From NCBI RefSeq assembly GCF_003651185.1, contig NZ_RCDC01000006.1, positions 62,001 to 126,000 of the forward strand: a DNA stretch of 64,000 bases. The letters are read 5' to 3'. Under the pieces are notes generated by a model. That model worked only from the letters and a program-made list of their open reading frames with translations, was not told the origin of the DNA and searched no databases. The DNA comes from Stenotrophomonas rhizophila (lineage in GTDB: Bacteria > Pseudomonadota > Gammaproteobacteria > Xanthomonadales > Xanthomonadaceae). Position numbers and translations under genes: made by a program. Positions 33,032 through 41,573 of this stretch are shown one piece after another. Within the stretch, counting starts at the first letter, position 1. The number at the start of each line of letters is the position of its first letter.

Positions 33032-34612
33032 TCAATGCGCATCCCGCTTCCGCCGCACGTAATACCCCCGCCCCTCCCCAAACACCACACTCAACGCATC
33101 CACCTTCCCGAACGCATCCCGATGGAACTCGATCTCCAGCCCATCGATATCCGGCGACACAAACCGATTCGGTGATACCGGCAACACGCGACCATCGCGT
33201 TTCGTCCCCACCACACCCACTCGCACCTCCCCATCAGCCACCTTCACCTGCAGCGCGGGCACATCGAAGATGTCGGCCAACGCGCGGCGATGCGCCATCG
33301 GCACGTTCTTGTCCTGTTCGAAGACCCCGGCGTAGTCCGCGTAGCGCGGCTCGCGCAGGTCCAGCGCAACCGTACGCACGGCAGAATTCACCCCACGCCC
33401 GATTGCATCGGACAGCGCATTGCGGATTTCCGTCGCCAGCGCAGCGCCGTTCTCCCCGTTGGTAAGAATGACGAAGCCATCGCCCGTCTCCAGATATCCC
33501 TCGATCCACGCCCGGTAACTGTCGTTGGAGCCACCATGGTGGAAGATCCGGGTCTGCCCGGCACCGTCCAGGCGCGGGCCAAGGCCGTGCCAGCTTGGCG
33601 ACACCTCGGTCATCATCTCGGTCGCGATGGGCCGCGGCAGGAACTCGCCCTGGCCGCGGTAGCTGGCTGTGAGGGCGGCGACGAACGCGGCCAGGTCGTT
33701 GGCGTTGGTCCACAGGCCGGAGGCGCCCTGTTCGGGGAAGGACTGCCAGCCGCGCGGCAGGGCGGTGGGCTTGCCGTCGCCGTCATGCGCTTTGGCAATG
33801 TTGTCGGTGGTGGTGGGCGGATCGGTGAAACGACTGCGCTGCATATGCAGTGGCTCGAAGACCTGCCTGCGTGCGAGCGTGTCCAGCGGCTGGCCGGTCA
33901 CGTCTTCGAGCACGAGCTGTTCCACCATCACGCCGCCACCAGAGTAGTCGCCCCGTTCGCCGGGCGTATGGATCAGACGTACCGGTTTGTTCTTGGCCGG
34001 GGCGACGCCGTCCAATGTCTGCAGCAGTGTGGGCAACGGTTCGCCGGGCAGGTAGTCGGCGAAGCCGTGCACGCCCAGCCCTGACGTGTGCGACATCAAC
34101 ATGCGCAGCGTCAGATGCGGTGCTGGGAGGGTTACGGTGGGGGGTACTTTCCAGCTGCGCAGGTAGGTAGCGATGTCCTGGTCCAGTGCGAGGGTGCCAT
34201 CGGCGGCCAAGCGCAGTGAGGTGGCGGCGGTGACCACCTTGCTGACCGAGCCGACCGAAAACAACGTGTCGGCATTCACGGCAGCCTGCCTGCCCACCTC
34301 GCGCGTCCCGTAGCCGGCGCTGTGCACGAGCTTGCCATCTCGTAGGACAGCGATGGCCACACCGGGCACATGGTGCTGGGCCATGCGTTCCTGCAGCGAC
34401 CAGTGCGGCAGCCCGGTATCGGCCGGCACCACGGTGGGGCGCAGGCCGGAGGCGAGCGCCGTGCGGATCGTCGCGTCTTCGCGGTCCGCCGCCGCTGCAG
34501 GGCCGGCAAGCAGCAGTAGCATCGCGGCACACAGTGACGCGCGCAGCAGGCCGTTCTGAGCGCGGTTGAATCGCAATGGGGTTGGTGCCTGCGGAGTGGA
34601 TGCGTAAGCCAT
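33032..34612 (-). CDS. Serine hydrolase, class C beta-lactamase family
   Basis: ATG 34612 with GAGG seven bases upstream gives 526 residues; longer frames lack a site. A hydrophobic signal (LLRASLCAAMLLLLAGPAAAAD) directs export. The PF00144-type domain has the nucleophile motif SVSK (Ser122/Lys125), the second motif YSGGG and the third motif HHGGS; a C-terminal DUF3471-like beta domain follows. Such enzymes act on D-amino peptides or esters in the periplasm and are not necessarily drug-hydrolysing. It is the third gene of a BlaI-M56-hydrolase operon, so its expression probably answers to cell-wall stress. Confidence 0.85.
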   Translation of the reverse strand: MAYASTPQAPTPLRFNRAQNGLLRASLCAAMLLLLAGPAAAADREDATIRTALASGLRPTVVPADTGLPHWSLQERMAQHHVPGVAIAVLRDGKLVHSAGYGTREVGRQAAVNADTLFSVGSVSKVVTAATSLRLAADGTLALDQDIATYLRSWKVPPTVTLPAPHLTLRMLMSHTSGLGVHGFADYLPGEPLPTLLQTLDGVAPAKNKPVRLIHTPGERGDYSGGGVMVEQLVLEDVTGQPLDTLARRQVFEPLHMQRSRFTDPPTTTDNIAKAHDGDGKPTALPRGWQSFPEQGASGLWTNANDLAAFVAALTASYRGQGEFLPRPIATEMMTEVSPSWHGLGPRLDGAGQTRIFHHGGSNDSYRAWIEGYLETGDGFVILTNGENGAALATEIRNALSDAIGRGVNSAVRTVALDLREPRYADYAGVFEQDKNVPMAHRRALADIFDVPALQVKVADGEVRVGVVGTKRDGRVLPVSPNRFVSPDIDGLEIEFHRDAFGKVDALSVVFGEGRGYYVRRKRDAH

Positions 34613-34768
34613 GCGATACCTCATGAGGGGGCGATGCGCGAAAGACAGGCGTGCGCGTGCACGCCGAAGAGAGGGCGAAACGGTGCAGCGAAAGAGGGAA
34701 CTGCGTGGCGGGCGATGGCGACGAAGGCCATCGCACCGATCAGCGTCAACCTTGGGCAATGCGTCCGC

Positions 34769-36325
34769 TCAGCGTCTGCCGGCGACCGCACCACGCTGGG
34801 TGAGGTAGTCACGGACGCGATCGTTGCGTGCCTGGTTCAGTGGCGAGCGCCATTGCCCGAAGTCGGCCACCACGCCCAGGTTGACGTCGGCACCTTGCTC
34901 GACCAGATAGGCCACGGTGTCGACGTCACCGGAGCGGGCGGCATTGATCAGCGGGGTTTCGTCCAAGGCGACGATACGGTTGACGTCGGCCCCGGCGCCG
35001 ACCAGACGCTCGACGATCGGCAGATGACCGCGACGTGCCGCAGCGATCAGCGGATTGCCATCGCCGCGCGAGGCCAGGTCGGGCTGCGCGCCTAGGACGA
35101 GGAGGGCGTCGACCATCGCCAGTTCGCCGTGCTTGGCGGCGATGATCAGCGCGGTGCCGTCGCCACCGACCTGCGTGTCCACGGCAATACCCATCTTGAC
35201 CAGCTGCTGCACGCGGGAGATGTCGCCGTTGCCGGCCGCGCTGAGCAGCTGCTCGGCGTGCGGCGAAACGGTACGCGACGTAGTGGCGGTTTCGTTCTCT
35301 GCAACGATGATCGCGTTGCCCAACCGCGGCGTAGCGGCCACGGTGACACCAACATGCGCGACCAGCGCAGCCGCACACAGTGCGCCCCAGCCGAAGCGCG
35401 TTGTCCAGCGGGTCGAGCGCGTGTCCAGGCGCAGCAGCCCATCGATGCGCTGGCTCAAGCCACTGCGGGTGGCGGACATGCCGACGGCCAGAGGCGCGCT
35501 GCGCCCGCGCTGTGTCATCAGTCCGGCGATACCGGTCAGCAGGGAATCGGCATAGCCGCGGCCACTGCCGGTGCGCAGGGCCGCCTGCTCATCGCAAGCC
35601 ATCTCGCGTGCGAGATCCAGCCGACGGCCCAGCAGGTGCAGGAACGGGCTCCACCAGTACACGGCGAGCAGTGCACGCTGTGCAGCCGTGATCCACAGAT
35701 CATGCCGACGAATATGCGCGGCTTCATGCAGCAGCAGATCATGCAGCGCGGCCGGGGGCAGGGTGGATGCCATCGTGGTCGGCACCAGAATGCGCGGCGA
35801 CCACAGGCCAACCACCATCGGGCCCGGGGCGATATCGGATAGTGCAACGCTGGCACCCGCAGGCAGTTCTTCACCCAGAAGTGCTTCGTGCTGGGGCGAC
35901 TGCCGCGCGCAGCGATGCAGGCGACGCGCTTGCCATGCGCCTTGGCCCAAGCGGGTCAGGCCCCATAGCGTGCCGAGCAACCAGATCAGCACGGCGCCGT
36001 GCAGCAGGGTAGGCGTGGTGGAGGCGGGGATCGTGTTGGTGATGCCGTCCACTTTCTGCGCGACAACCCGCACTGAAGCCCCAGTCGCTGAGGGCGGTAG
36101 GGCCTGCTGCGCGACCTCAACAGTCGTCGGTGCAGTGCGAGGCAGCAGGACCAACAGCGGTGACGCCGCGGCCAGCACAAAGGCCGCGCAGAGCGCCCAG
36201 GAGCGCGCTTCCGCACTGAGCCGGCTGCGCCCCAGCACCAAGGCCGCAAGTGCGAACAGCAGGGCGCTCTGCCAGAGATGTTGCGCGGCCATCGTTGCCA
36301 GGGCCTGGGTCCAATGCACGGTCAT
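34769..36325 (-). CDS. M56 (BlaR1/MecR1-type) metallopeptidase with C-terminal ankyrin repeats
   Basis: A 518-residue membrane protein. Transmembrane helices near 15-33, 43-61 and 106-125 flank a cytosolic zinc-protease domain with HEAAH at 200-204 and LDLAREMACDEQAALRTG beyond. A further helix (ALCAAALVAHVGVTVAA, about 323-340) crosses the membrane. Instead of the penicillin-binding sensor of BlaR1, residues about 365-510 hold four ankyrin repeats (GTALIIAAKHGELAMVDALLVLGA and similar). It overlaps the blaI-type gene by four bases. It should cleave the BlaI repressor on a signal; the ankyrin sensor is unusual. Confidence 0.88.
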   Translation of the reverse strand: MTVHWTQALATMAAQHLWQSALLFALAALVLGRSRLSAEARSWALCAAFVLAAASPLLVLLPRTAPTTVEVAQQALPPSATGASVRVVAQKVDGITNTIPASTTPTLLHGAVLIWLLGTLWGLTRLGQGAWQARRLHRCARQSPQHEALLGEELPAGASVALSDIAPGPMVVGLWSPRILVPTTMASTLPPAALHDLLLHEAAHIRRHDLWITAAQRALLAVYWWSPFLHLLGRRLDLAREMACDEQAALRTGSGRGYADSLLTGIAGLMTQRGRSAPLAVGMSATRSGLSQRIDGLLRLDTRSTRWTTRFGWGALCAAALVAHVGVTVAATPRLGNAIIVAENETATTSRTVSPHAEQLLSAAGNGDISRVQQLVKMGIAVDTQVGGDGTALIIAAKHGELAMVDALLVLGAQPDLASRGDGNPLIAAARRGHLPIVERLVGAGADVNRIVALDETPLINAARSGDVDTVAYLVEQGADVNLGVVADFGQWRSPLNQARNDRVRDYLTQRGAVAGRR

Positions 36326-36717
36326 TTGGGCGTCCTCGAAGGAGATGCGTCGTCCACGCGCTGCTGGAGCGCTTTAAGCTCGTCAGCGTCCATGTCGTGC
36401 TCATCGATCAGGTGCTGGGCCAGCACGCTGGGCGAATCGTTGAAGAAGGACTTGAGCAGATTCTCCAACGCCTGTTTGCGCGCCTCGCTGCGGGTGATCG
36501 CGGCGCTGTAGATGAAGGCGCGACCCTCGCTGCGATGGTGGACCAGGCCTTTCTTGTCCAGCACCTTGAACATGGTCAGCACGGTCGTATAGGCGACCGG
36601 CTTCTTCTTGGACAGCTCGTCGGCGACCTCGCGCACGGACGCCTCCTTCTTCTTCCAGAGCACCTCCAGAATGCGGCGTTCGGCGTCGGTCAGGGCAGGC
36701 GATACGGGGCGGGCCAT
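36322..36717 (-). CDS. BlaI/MecI/CopY family transcriptional repressor
   Basis: A 131-residue winged-helix repressor (LTDAERRILEVLWKKKEASVREVADEL, then VAYTTVLTMFKVLDKKGLVHHRSEGRAFIYSA) with the C-terminal dimerisation helix where M56 proteases cut. It is first in the operon and its stop overlaps the M56 start (ATGA). It presumably represses the three genes through dyads upstream, with relief when the M56 partner cleaves it. Confidence 0.92.
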   Translation of the reverse strand: MARPVSPALTDAERRILEVLWKKKEASVREVADELSKKKPVAYTTVLTMFKVLDKKGLVHHRSEGRAFIYSAAITRSEARKQALENLLKSFFNDSPSVLAQHLIDEHDMDADELKALQQRVDDASPSRTPK

Positions 36718-36725
36718 GGCTATCT

Positions 36726-36792
36726 ACTGGTTCGTTAGTTGATGGCCGCATCGTGCGCCCGACGAATCGGTCGTGTCAACTATGTAATTAGT
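36726..36792 (-). promoter_or_regulatory. Possible BlaI operator/promoter region
   Basis: Two 14-base dyads of the form ACT-8-AGT: ACTGGTTCGTTAGT (36726-36739) and ACTATGTAATTAGT (36779-36792). BlaI-family sites are often ACTACAnnTGTAGT-like, so outer halves match but cores do not. A minus-strand TTGACA (36779-36774) overlaps the distal dyad; no good -10 is seen at the proper distance. Confidence 0.35.
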
Positions 36793-37291
36793 AATGGCCG
36801 GCCTGCACGGTGGACGATGGCGCCGCGCATGCCACGTCGCCGGCGCGTATCTATGAATCGTCATGGCCACGCAACAGCCCACAGCTGGCACAGCACTCGC
36901 TCAGCGGCCTCTGCCGCAGAGCAGCACGCAATGCCGCATGGGCTGCAGGATGCGCACCAAGGCCATGCAACAACAACGTAAGTGCCAGCCCACAGCAGAC
37001 GCTTCCGGACGCGCTTGGCTTCCCACGTTGCGCAGCTTCCGGTGTGATCTCATGACAGTCCATGTACCGGTTCCCAGCGTCGACGATGCCCCATGGCAAC
37101 TATCGTCCGCCGCCGTCTCAGATGCTGAGATCGTGGCCGAGTGAATCCAGCATCGCACCGCTGAACACCCCGGCCGGTATCAGTCAGCCCCGTGCACGTC
37201 ACGTCAGCGACATCGCGCTTTCTTTCACGGCTCACCCAACCCCCTCTCCCTAGGATCGAACATTCCTTCCCCATCGCTCCAAGGAGTTCCC
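36793..37291. other. Intergenic region, no supported gene
   Basis: About 500 bases between divergent blaI-type and hydrolase genes. A cysteine-rich 70-codon frame on the minus strand (starting near 37063) has a GGGAA before its ATG but codon use unlike the host, and I do not call it. The promoter of the hydrolase gene must lie near 37200-37280. Confidence 0.4.
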
Positions 37292-38104
37292 ATGGCTGCT
37301 TCCCGCGTTCGTCTGCACGTTGAAGATTCCGGTGGTACCGGCCGCCCGGTGGTGCTGATCCATGGCTGGCCGCTGTCGGCCGAATCGTGGAAGGCCCAGG
37401 TCCCCGCGCTGCGCGAGGCGGGGTACCGCGTGGTGGCTTACGACCGCCGTGGTTTCGGGCGCTCGGACAAGCCGTCCGATGGTTACGAGTACGACACGCT
37501 CGCCGATGATCTGGCCGGTGTGATCGAGGATCTGGATCTGAAGGACGCCACCCTGGTCGGCTTCTCCATGGGCGGTGGTGAAGTGGCGCGCTATGTCGCC
37601 AAGCACGGCGAATCGCGCCTGCACAGCGTGGTGTTCGCCTCGGCGGTGCCGCCCTACATGCTCAAGACCAGCGACAACCCCGAGGGCCCGCTGACCCAGG
37701 AAAAGGCCGATGAGATGCGCGAAGGCCTGGAGAAGGACCGCGACACCTTCTTCGATGGCTTTACCAAGGATTTCTTCAGTGCCAACGGCGAGCTCAAGGT
37801 CAGCGAAGAAGAACGCCAGGCCGCGATCAAGCTGTGCCAGCAGTCCGACCAGACCGCCGCGCTGGGCTGCATGAAGGCGTTCGGCACGACCGACTTCCGC
37901 GGCGACCTCAAGAAGGTCACGGTGCCGACCCTGGTGCTGCACGGCGACAGCGATGGCACGGTCCCGTTCGAGGGCTCGGGCAAGCGCACCCATGCGGCCA
38001 TCGCGGGCAGTGAAGTGGTGGTCCTGAAGGACGCGCCGCACGGCTGCAATGCCAGCCATGCCGATGCGTTCAACAAGGCACTGTTGGACTTCCTGAAGAA
38101 GTAA
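37292..38104 (+). CDS. Alpha/beta hydrolase, non-haem haloperoxidase-like
   Basis: A 270-residue cytosolic hydrolase. The oxyanion segment HGWPLSAESW, the YDRRGFGRSDKP turn, the nucleophile elbow GFSMGGGEVARYV (Ser at about residue 95), the acid in VLHGDSDGTVPF and the final His in DAPHGCNASH form the catalytic triad of the chloroperoxidase/esterase group. AAGGAG precedes the ATG perfectly. In vivo substrate unknown; such enzymes are mostly esterases. A terminator follows the gene. Confidence 0.88.
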   Translation: MAASRVRLHVEDSGGTGRPVVLIHGWPLSAESWKAQVPALREAGYRVVAYDRRGFGRSDKPSDGYEYDTLADDLAGVIEDLDLKDATLVGFSMGGGEVARYVAKHGESRLHSVVFASAVPPYMLKTSDNPEGPLTQEKADEMREGLEKDRDTFFDGFTKDFFSANGELKVSEEERQAAIKLCQQSDQTAALGCMKAFGTTDFRGDLKKVTVPTLVLHGDSDGTVPFEGSGKRTHAAIAGSEVVVLKDAPHGCNASHADAFNKALLDFLKK

Positions 38105-38129
38105 GTCGCAGGTCGCTCTCCGCCATGCG

Positions 38130-38166
38130 CGCCCGGCACGTTGAGATCACGTGTCGGGCGTTCTTG
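38130..38166 (+). terminator. Rho-independent terminator of hydrolase gene
   Basis: Twelve-base arms CGCCCGGCACGT / ACGTGTCGGGCG (one G-T pair) with a seven-base loop, followed by TTCTTGT, 25 bases after the stop codon. Confidence 0.75.
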
Positions 38167-38218
38167 TACGCTGTACCCGCTGAGCTGGAATCCAGCGCCC
38201 GCCCATACGAGATCGTCC

Positions 38219-38395
38219 ATGCGCCAGTCCCAGACACCGCCCTGGAAGAAGCCCAGTCCCAATGGGAAGAAGAAGTCGCAGCCGCTCTCCGAGGCGCAGA
38301 AGAGCGCGGCCCGTCAGCGCGCCGAGGAAAACGGGCGGCGCTATCCTAATCTGGTCGACAACATGTGGGCGGCTAAACTGCCACGCGGCAGTTGA
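38219..38395 (+). CDS. Small basic protein, 58 residues
   Basis: ATG 38219 opens MRQSQTPPWKKPSPNGKKK, then SQPLSEAQKSAARQRAEENG and RRYPNLVDNMWAAKLPRGS. Lysine/proline-rich start, a helical middle and a conserved-looking aromatic tail suggest a nucleic-acid-binding or ribosome-associated peptide; that is inference. The ribosome binding site is weak. Its 3' 50 bases are duplicated at 39294-39348, so this gene was the target of an insertion. Confidence 0.7.
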   Translation: MRQSQTPPWKKPSPNGKKKSQPLSEAQKSAARQRAEENGRRYPNLVDNMWAAKLPRGS

Positions 38396-38397
38396 TC
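38343..38397 (+). repeat. Direct repeat, left copy (gene 3' end)
   Basis: 54-55 bases, four mismatches to the copy at 39294-39348 (offset exactly 951). The repeat begins in the codons for the tyrosine-proline pair of the small protein and ends three bases after its TGA. It has the look of an attachment-site core at the 3' end of a gene. Confidence 0.8.
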
Positions 38398-38435
38398 GCT
38401 CGCGCTTCTATGCTTTCTCGTTGTGGCACAGCTGA

Positions 38436-39158
38436 CTAATAGGCGACAACCCGTCCACGGTCGGTGGCGCATCCCCAAGGTATACATCCGACTGTCTCTG
38501 TGGGGACAGTAGTGGGTACATGTACGATGCAATTCACCCAAGGTGCGAAGCTTCCGGTTGTACCTGCCGAGTAGTATCGAGATACTCTGTAGACACAACG
38601 CCTGTTGTCGACGCCAATCAGGGCCTCCGCGTTGCCGGCGCGGGTTGTGCGAAAACGAACGCTACCGTGAGCGCGGAAGTTCTCACTCACTCCCACGTTG
38701 CCAGACGGCGCGTAGGCGAACACGTAGTCCGCTGAGCGGTCGTCATGCAAAAGCGTTCCTTCTGACGATGATGTCGACTCTGGATCCTGCTCCAGTCGGG
38801 GCACGGGGAGATCTTCGTCGTCGTCTTGTTCGCATGACCAACCTCCGATTGCATCGGGGCCGCTTAAAATGCCTTCGCCTTGGCCCGCTGTCATTCCATC
38901 CTGCTCACATAGTGCGTGGTGGTACAACTGGGTCGCGATTGATTGCTCTGAGAAAAAATAGGAAAAGGAGCCATCTGGATTGGGTCGAAGCTTCTGCTCC
39001 ACAGGGAGTAAACCGCCGTCCAGATCAGACCATTGTGCGGTGCGCACGATGCGCTTGGTGCCGTCGCGCTCTTGGGTGTGTTCATCACGATAGGCAGCGG
39101 GCGGGGGCGTGACCGGCATGGTGACTGCTGCGGAAAGCAGAAGAATAAACATGGGCAT
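38436..39158 (-). CDS. Secreted hypothetical protein inside the repeat-flanked insert
   Basis: A 240-residue protein with a short signal peptide (MPMFILLLSAAVTMPVTPPPA). The mature part is acidic (EQDDDEDLPVPRLEQDPES) and ends in a cysteine-bearing beta-type domain (NRRCVYRVSRYYSAGTTG, VNCIVHVPTTVP). Base composition is AT-richer than the flanks. It is the only supported gene in the 0.9-kb segment between the two direct repeats and so is probable cargo. Family not recognised. Confidence 0.6.
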   Translation of the reverse strand: MPMFILLLSAAVTMPVTPPPAAYRDEHTQERDGTKRIVRTAQWSDLDGGLLPVEQKLRPNPDGSFSYFFSEQSIATQLYHHALCEQDGMTAGQGEGILSGPDAIGGWSCEQDDDEDLPVPRLEQDPESTSSSEGTLLHDDRSADYVFAYAPSGNVGVSENFRAHGSVRFRTTRAGNAEALIGVDNRRCVYRVSRYYSAGTTGSFAPWVNCIVHVPTTVPTETVGCIPWGCATDRGRVVAY

Positions 39159-39293
39159 CGGCGTTCTCTGGTGAACGAGCTCAGCTCGGTCAGATCATGC
39201 TGCCCACTATCATTTTCTTGAACTGTGCGCTGCTCTACGCATTAGACAGACGTAACGCACTAAGACCTATCTATTGTTTCTGTTGTAAAGATA

Positions 39294-39348
39294 ATCCCAA
39301 TCTGCTCGACAACATGTGGGCGGCCAAACTGCCACGCGGCAGTTAATC
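39294..39348 (+). repeat. Direct repeat, right copy
   Basis: Encodes NLLDNMWAAKLPRGS and TAA, the same C-terminus as the intact 58-residue protein, but upstream codons have no similarity. It is thus a displaced gene end, as left by site-specific integration or by a partial duplication. Confidence 0.8.
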
Positions 39349-39358
39349 AGCACCCTGC

Positions 39359-40201
39359 TCAGCGCTTGACCGCGAGCACGCCATCCATCGCCAGCTCGGC
39401 CTTGAAGCCCGCCTTTTCCAGACGCTTGGCGACCTCGCGCGGTACATCGCGGCCGCTGGTCAGCTTGTTCGGCGCACCGGTGTAGTGGAACATCCGGCCG
39501 CCCTTGCGGATGACGCGTGCGAGCTCGTCATAGAACACCTGTGAATACAGCTCACCGGCGATGCCGAAGCGCGGCGGATCGTGCAGGATCGCATCGACCG
39601 AGGCAGTCTCCAGCCCTTCAATCTCCTGCGACACGTCACCTTGGCTCAGCGCCAGCCGACCCCCGCTGCTTTCCGCGTCCGGATCCGGCGACCACGGGTT
39701 GAGCGTGCGCAGCCACAGCACGTCCGGATTCTTCTCGAACGAGCGGATACGGGTCACCCCACCTTCCAGGCAACACGCGGCGAAGTAGCCCAGGCCGCCA
39801 CAGGTATCCAGAACGGTTTTGCCGGCCGGCGCGATCAGCGCGACCTTGCGGCGGGCATCCTCGAACGGGGAGACCTGCGCGCTGGGCAGCATCTTGATGC
39901 CGTCGATCTCGAACGTCGGCGCGTCCCAGTCGGTCGGCACCAGCTTGATCAACGCCGAGCCGAAGCGCGAGATGGCCAGGAACTCCTCGCCATCCCAGTA
40001 GTACAGGGTGCGGTCCTTGGTCTTGCCGGGATAGGCATAGGTCTCCCCCTTCCACTGCCAGTGGTCGGCCGCCAGCGTGGCGGTGCCGGTGGAGCGGCCG
40101 AGGTCGAGCGAGCCGGTCCATTCCCCGGTGCCGGCATCGCGGGCGCGGGTCAGGCTCTCGGCGAGCGGGCGGGTCAGCAGGGGGCCGGTGTAGTGGGGCA
40201 C
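39359..40201 (-). CDS. Class I SAM-dependent methyltransferase (spermine synthase-like, COG2521)
   Basis: From GTG 40201 the protein is 280 residues: PHYTGPLLTRPLAESL, a beta-rich N-terminal part (SLDLGRSTGTATLAADHWQW, DGEEFLAISRFG), then a Rossmann methyltransferase with motif I KTVLDTCGGLGYFAACCLEGG, SFEKNPDVLWLRTLNPWSP and motif IV VDAILHDPPRFGIAGELYS. The open frame runs on to 40396, but that extension is Arg/Pro-rich and would collide head-on with the RAYT start, so I prefer GTG 40201. Substrate unknown. Confidence 0.78.
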   Translation of the reverse strand: MPHYTGPLLTRPLAESLTRARDAGTGEWTGSLDLGRSTGTATLAADHWQWKGETYAYPGKTKDRTLYYWDGEEFLAISRFGSALIKLVPTDWDAPTFEIDGIKMLPSAQVSPFEDARRKVALIAPAGKTVLDTCGGLGYFAACCLEGGVTRIRSFEKNPDVLWLRTLNPWSPDPDAESSGGRLALSQGDVSQEIEGLETASVDAILHDPPRFGIAGELYSQVFYDELARVIRKGGRMFHYTGAPNKLTSGRDVPREVAKRLEKAGFKAELAMDGVLAVKR

Positions 40202-40268
40202 GGGATCTAAGTCCGCGGCGCGAGCGCCAGACGGTATGGCAGTCAGGGGTGGGCATCGTACCTGAGAA

Positions 40269-40282
40269 GCCGCTGGCCGGCC
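40269..40282. repeat. Possible SMAG/REP half-element
   Basis: GCCGCTGGCCGGCC shares its core with the SMAG palindrome at 4382 (GCCGGCCAGCGGCC on the complementary strand), but no GTAG is attached. RAYT genes are usually bordered by the repeats they act on, and this lies 113 bases upstream of one. Confidence 0.35.
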
Positions 40283-40394
40283 GTCATGGGGCCCCGAGCT
40301 GCGGGGATTCCGACCCACGTGTGGGCGGGTATCCGAGGCGCCGGCGGGGAGTGCGCTGATCGAACTGCGCAGGGACGCTTCGGATACTTGGGTC

Positions 40395-40880
40395 ATGTCC
40401 TACGACCACATCCTCTGGCCGACCGGTACCACCTATTTCTTCAGCGCGCACCTGCGCGATCGCAGCAGCAGCCTGCTGGTGGAACAGGCGCAGATCCTGC
40501 GGCTGGCGTTCCGGGTGGCGCAGCAGGCGCGGCCGTTCCGGATCAACGCGATCGTGGTGCTGCCAGACCATCTGCACGGCGTGTGGACGCTGCCGGAGGG
40601 CGACGAGGAGGGCCATCGCCGCTGGGCGCAGATCCAGGCGATCTTCGACCGCCAGCTGCCGATGACTGATCCACGGCTGCAGCTCCGGCGTGATCGCAGC
40701 CTGCGGCCGCTTTGGCACAACGCCTTTCGCGAGCATCGGATCGTAGATGCCGAGGACCTGCAGCGGCATGTGGCGTATGTGCATCACAACCCGGTCAAGC
40801 ACGGGCATGTGCGTGACGCGACGCAATGGCCGTACAGCTCGATCCATCGCGGCCGCCGCGAGTCGGAAGAGCCATGTTGA
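40395..40880 (+). CDS. REP-associated tyrosine transposase (RAYT)
   Basis: A 161-residue Y1 transposase of the IS200/IS605-related RAYT group. The HUH motif is in VVLPDHLHGVWTLPEGD; the catalytic tyrosine is in LQRHVAYVHHNPVKHG; HNAFREHRIVD lies between. RAYTs are single-copy chromosomal enzymes thought to disperse REP sequences by single-strand cleavage. It lacks the IS ends of a mobile element, as expected. It fits the SMAG repeat family seen at 4382. Confidence 0.93.
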   Translation: MSYDHILWPTGTTYFFSAHLRDRSSSLLVEQAQILRLAFRVAQQARPFRINAIVVLPDHLHGVWTLPEGDEEGHRRWAQIQAIFDRQLPMTDPRLQLRRDRSLRPLWHNAFREHRIVDAEDLQRHVAYVHHNPVKHGHVRDATQWPYSSIHRGRRESEEPC

Positions 40881-41028
40881 AGTACGGGGATGGGATCCCC
40901 GCCTGCGTGGGGTTGCGGGTGGGGCGATGCAGGGGATGGGTGTTGCGGGCCGGGCCACCGGTGCGGGCGGTCGGTCGGTCGCCGCCGGTATCAGTGGCTC
41001 GGTGGGAGGGGGAAACAGGCATTGGCCA

Positions 41029-41460
41029 TCAGGGGCACTTCACCGGAAAGACCGGCCCGGCGCCGATCAGGACCAGTGCCATGTAGTCGCTGTCCTTTGC
41101 TTTGCCTTTGAGTGTGGCGCCCGGGTTGAACTTGAAGATGCCGAAGCCGCCACCGGGGCGCACCAGGGCCTTATTGATCTGGTCGGCTTCGTCGCGGAAG
41201 AACTGGGCGATCTCGGCACGGCTGGATTCCTGCAGCGGCGTGGCGTCGCGCTGCCATTGCTCATCGCGGTTGAAGGACACGTAGTACTGGCCCTGCTGCT
41301 GCTCGATACGGAACTCCGCGGGCTTGCGCGCGTGGGTGGCATAGCAGCCGAGCATTGGATCGGAGGAGAACACGCCGGCGCTGTTGTCGTTGCCGCAACC
41401 GGTCAGCAAGAGCGGGGACAGGAGGAGCAGGCTGGAGAACAAGCTGGGCAACAAGCGCAT
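41029..41460 (-). CDS. Hypothetical lipoprotein
   Basis: A 143-residue protein with a leucine-rich lipoprotein signal (LLLLSPLLLTGC, Cys22) followed by GNDNSAGVFSSDPMLGCYATHA. The mature domain has a short beta-type region (EFRIEQQQGQYYVSFNRDEQW) and a C-terminal strand ending PVFPVKCP, with cysteines that could pair. Unknown function; family not recognised. It stands alone between RAYT and a divergent small membrane protein. Confidence 0.7.
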   Translation of the reverse strand: MRLLPSLFSSLLLLSPLLLTGCGNDNSAGVFSSDPMLGCYATHARKPAEFRIEQQQGQYYVSFNRDEQWQRDATPLQESSRAEIAQFFRDEADQINKALVRPGGGFGIFKFNPGATLKGKAKDSDYMALVLIGAGPVFPVKCP

Positions 41461-41573
41461 GGCGGTTCCTGTCGGCGGATGTTGACGGCATTGTCCAACA
41501 CGGCATGAAAAGATCCCGTCTGTGTGTACCGCGGGCGATGGTGTACGGTGATGCGATTCTCAGGAGACACCCC

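Noticed and set aside
36851..37063. Cysteine-rich 70-codon frame in the gap before the hydrolase gene (minus strand)
   Set aside because: It has a GGGAA before the ATG, but codon use is unlike the host and no family is recognisable; too weak to call.
40202..40396. N-terminal extension of the methyltransferase to an ATG at 40396
   Set aside because: The extension is Arg/Pro/Ser-rich, contains a REP-like palindrome and would overlap the divergent RAYT start.
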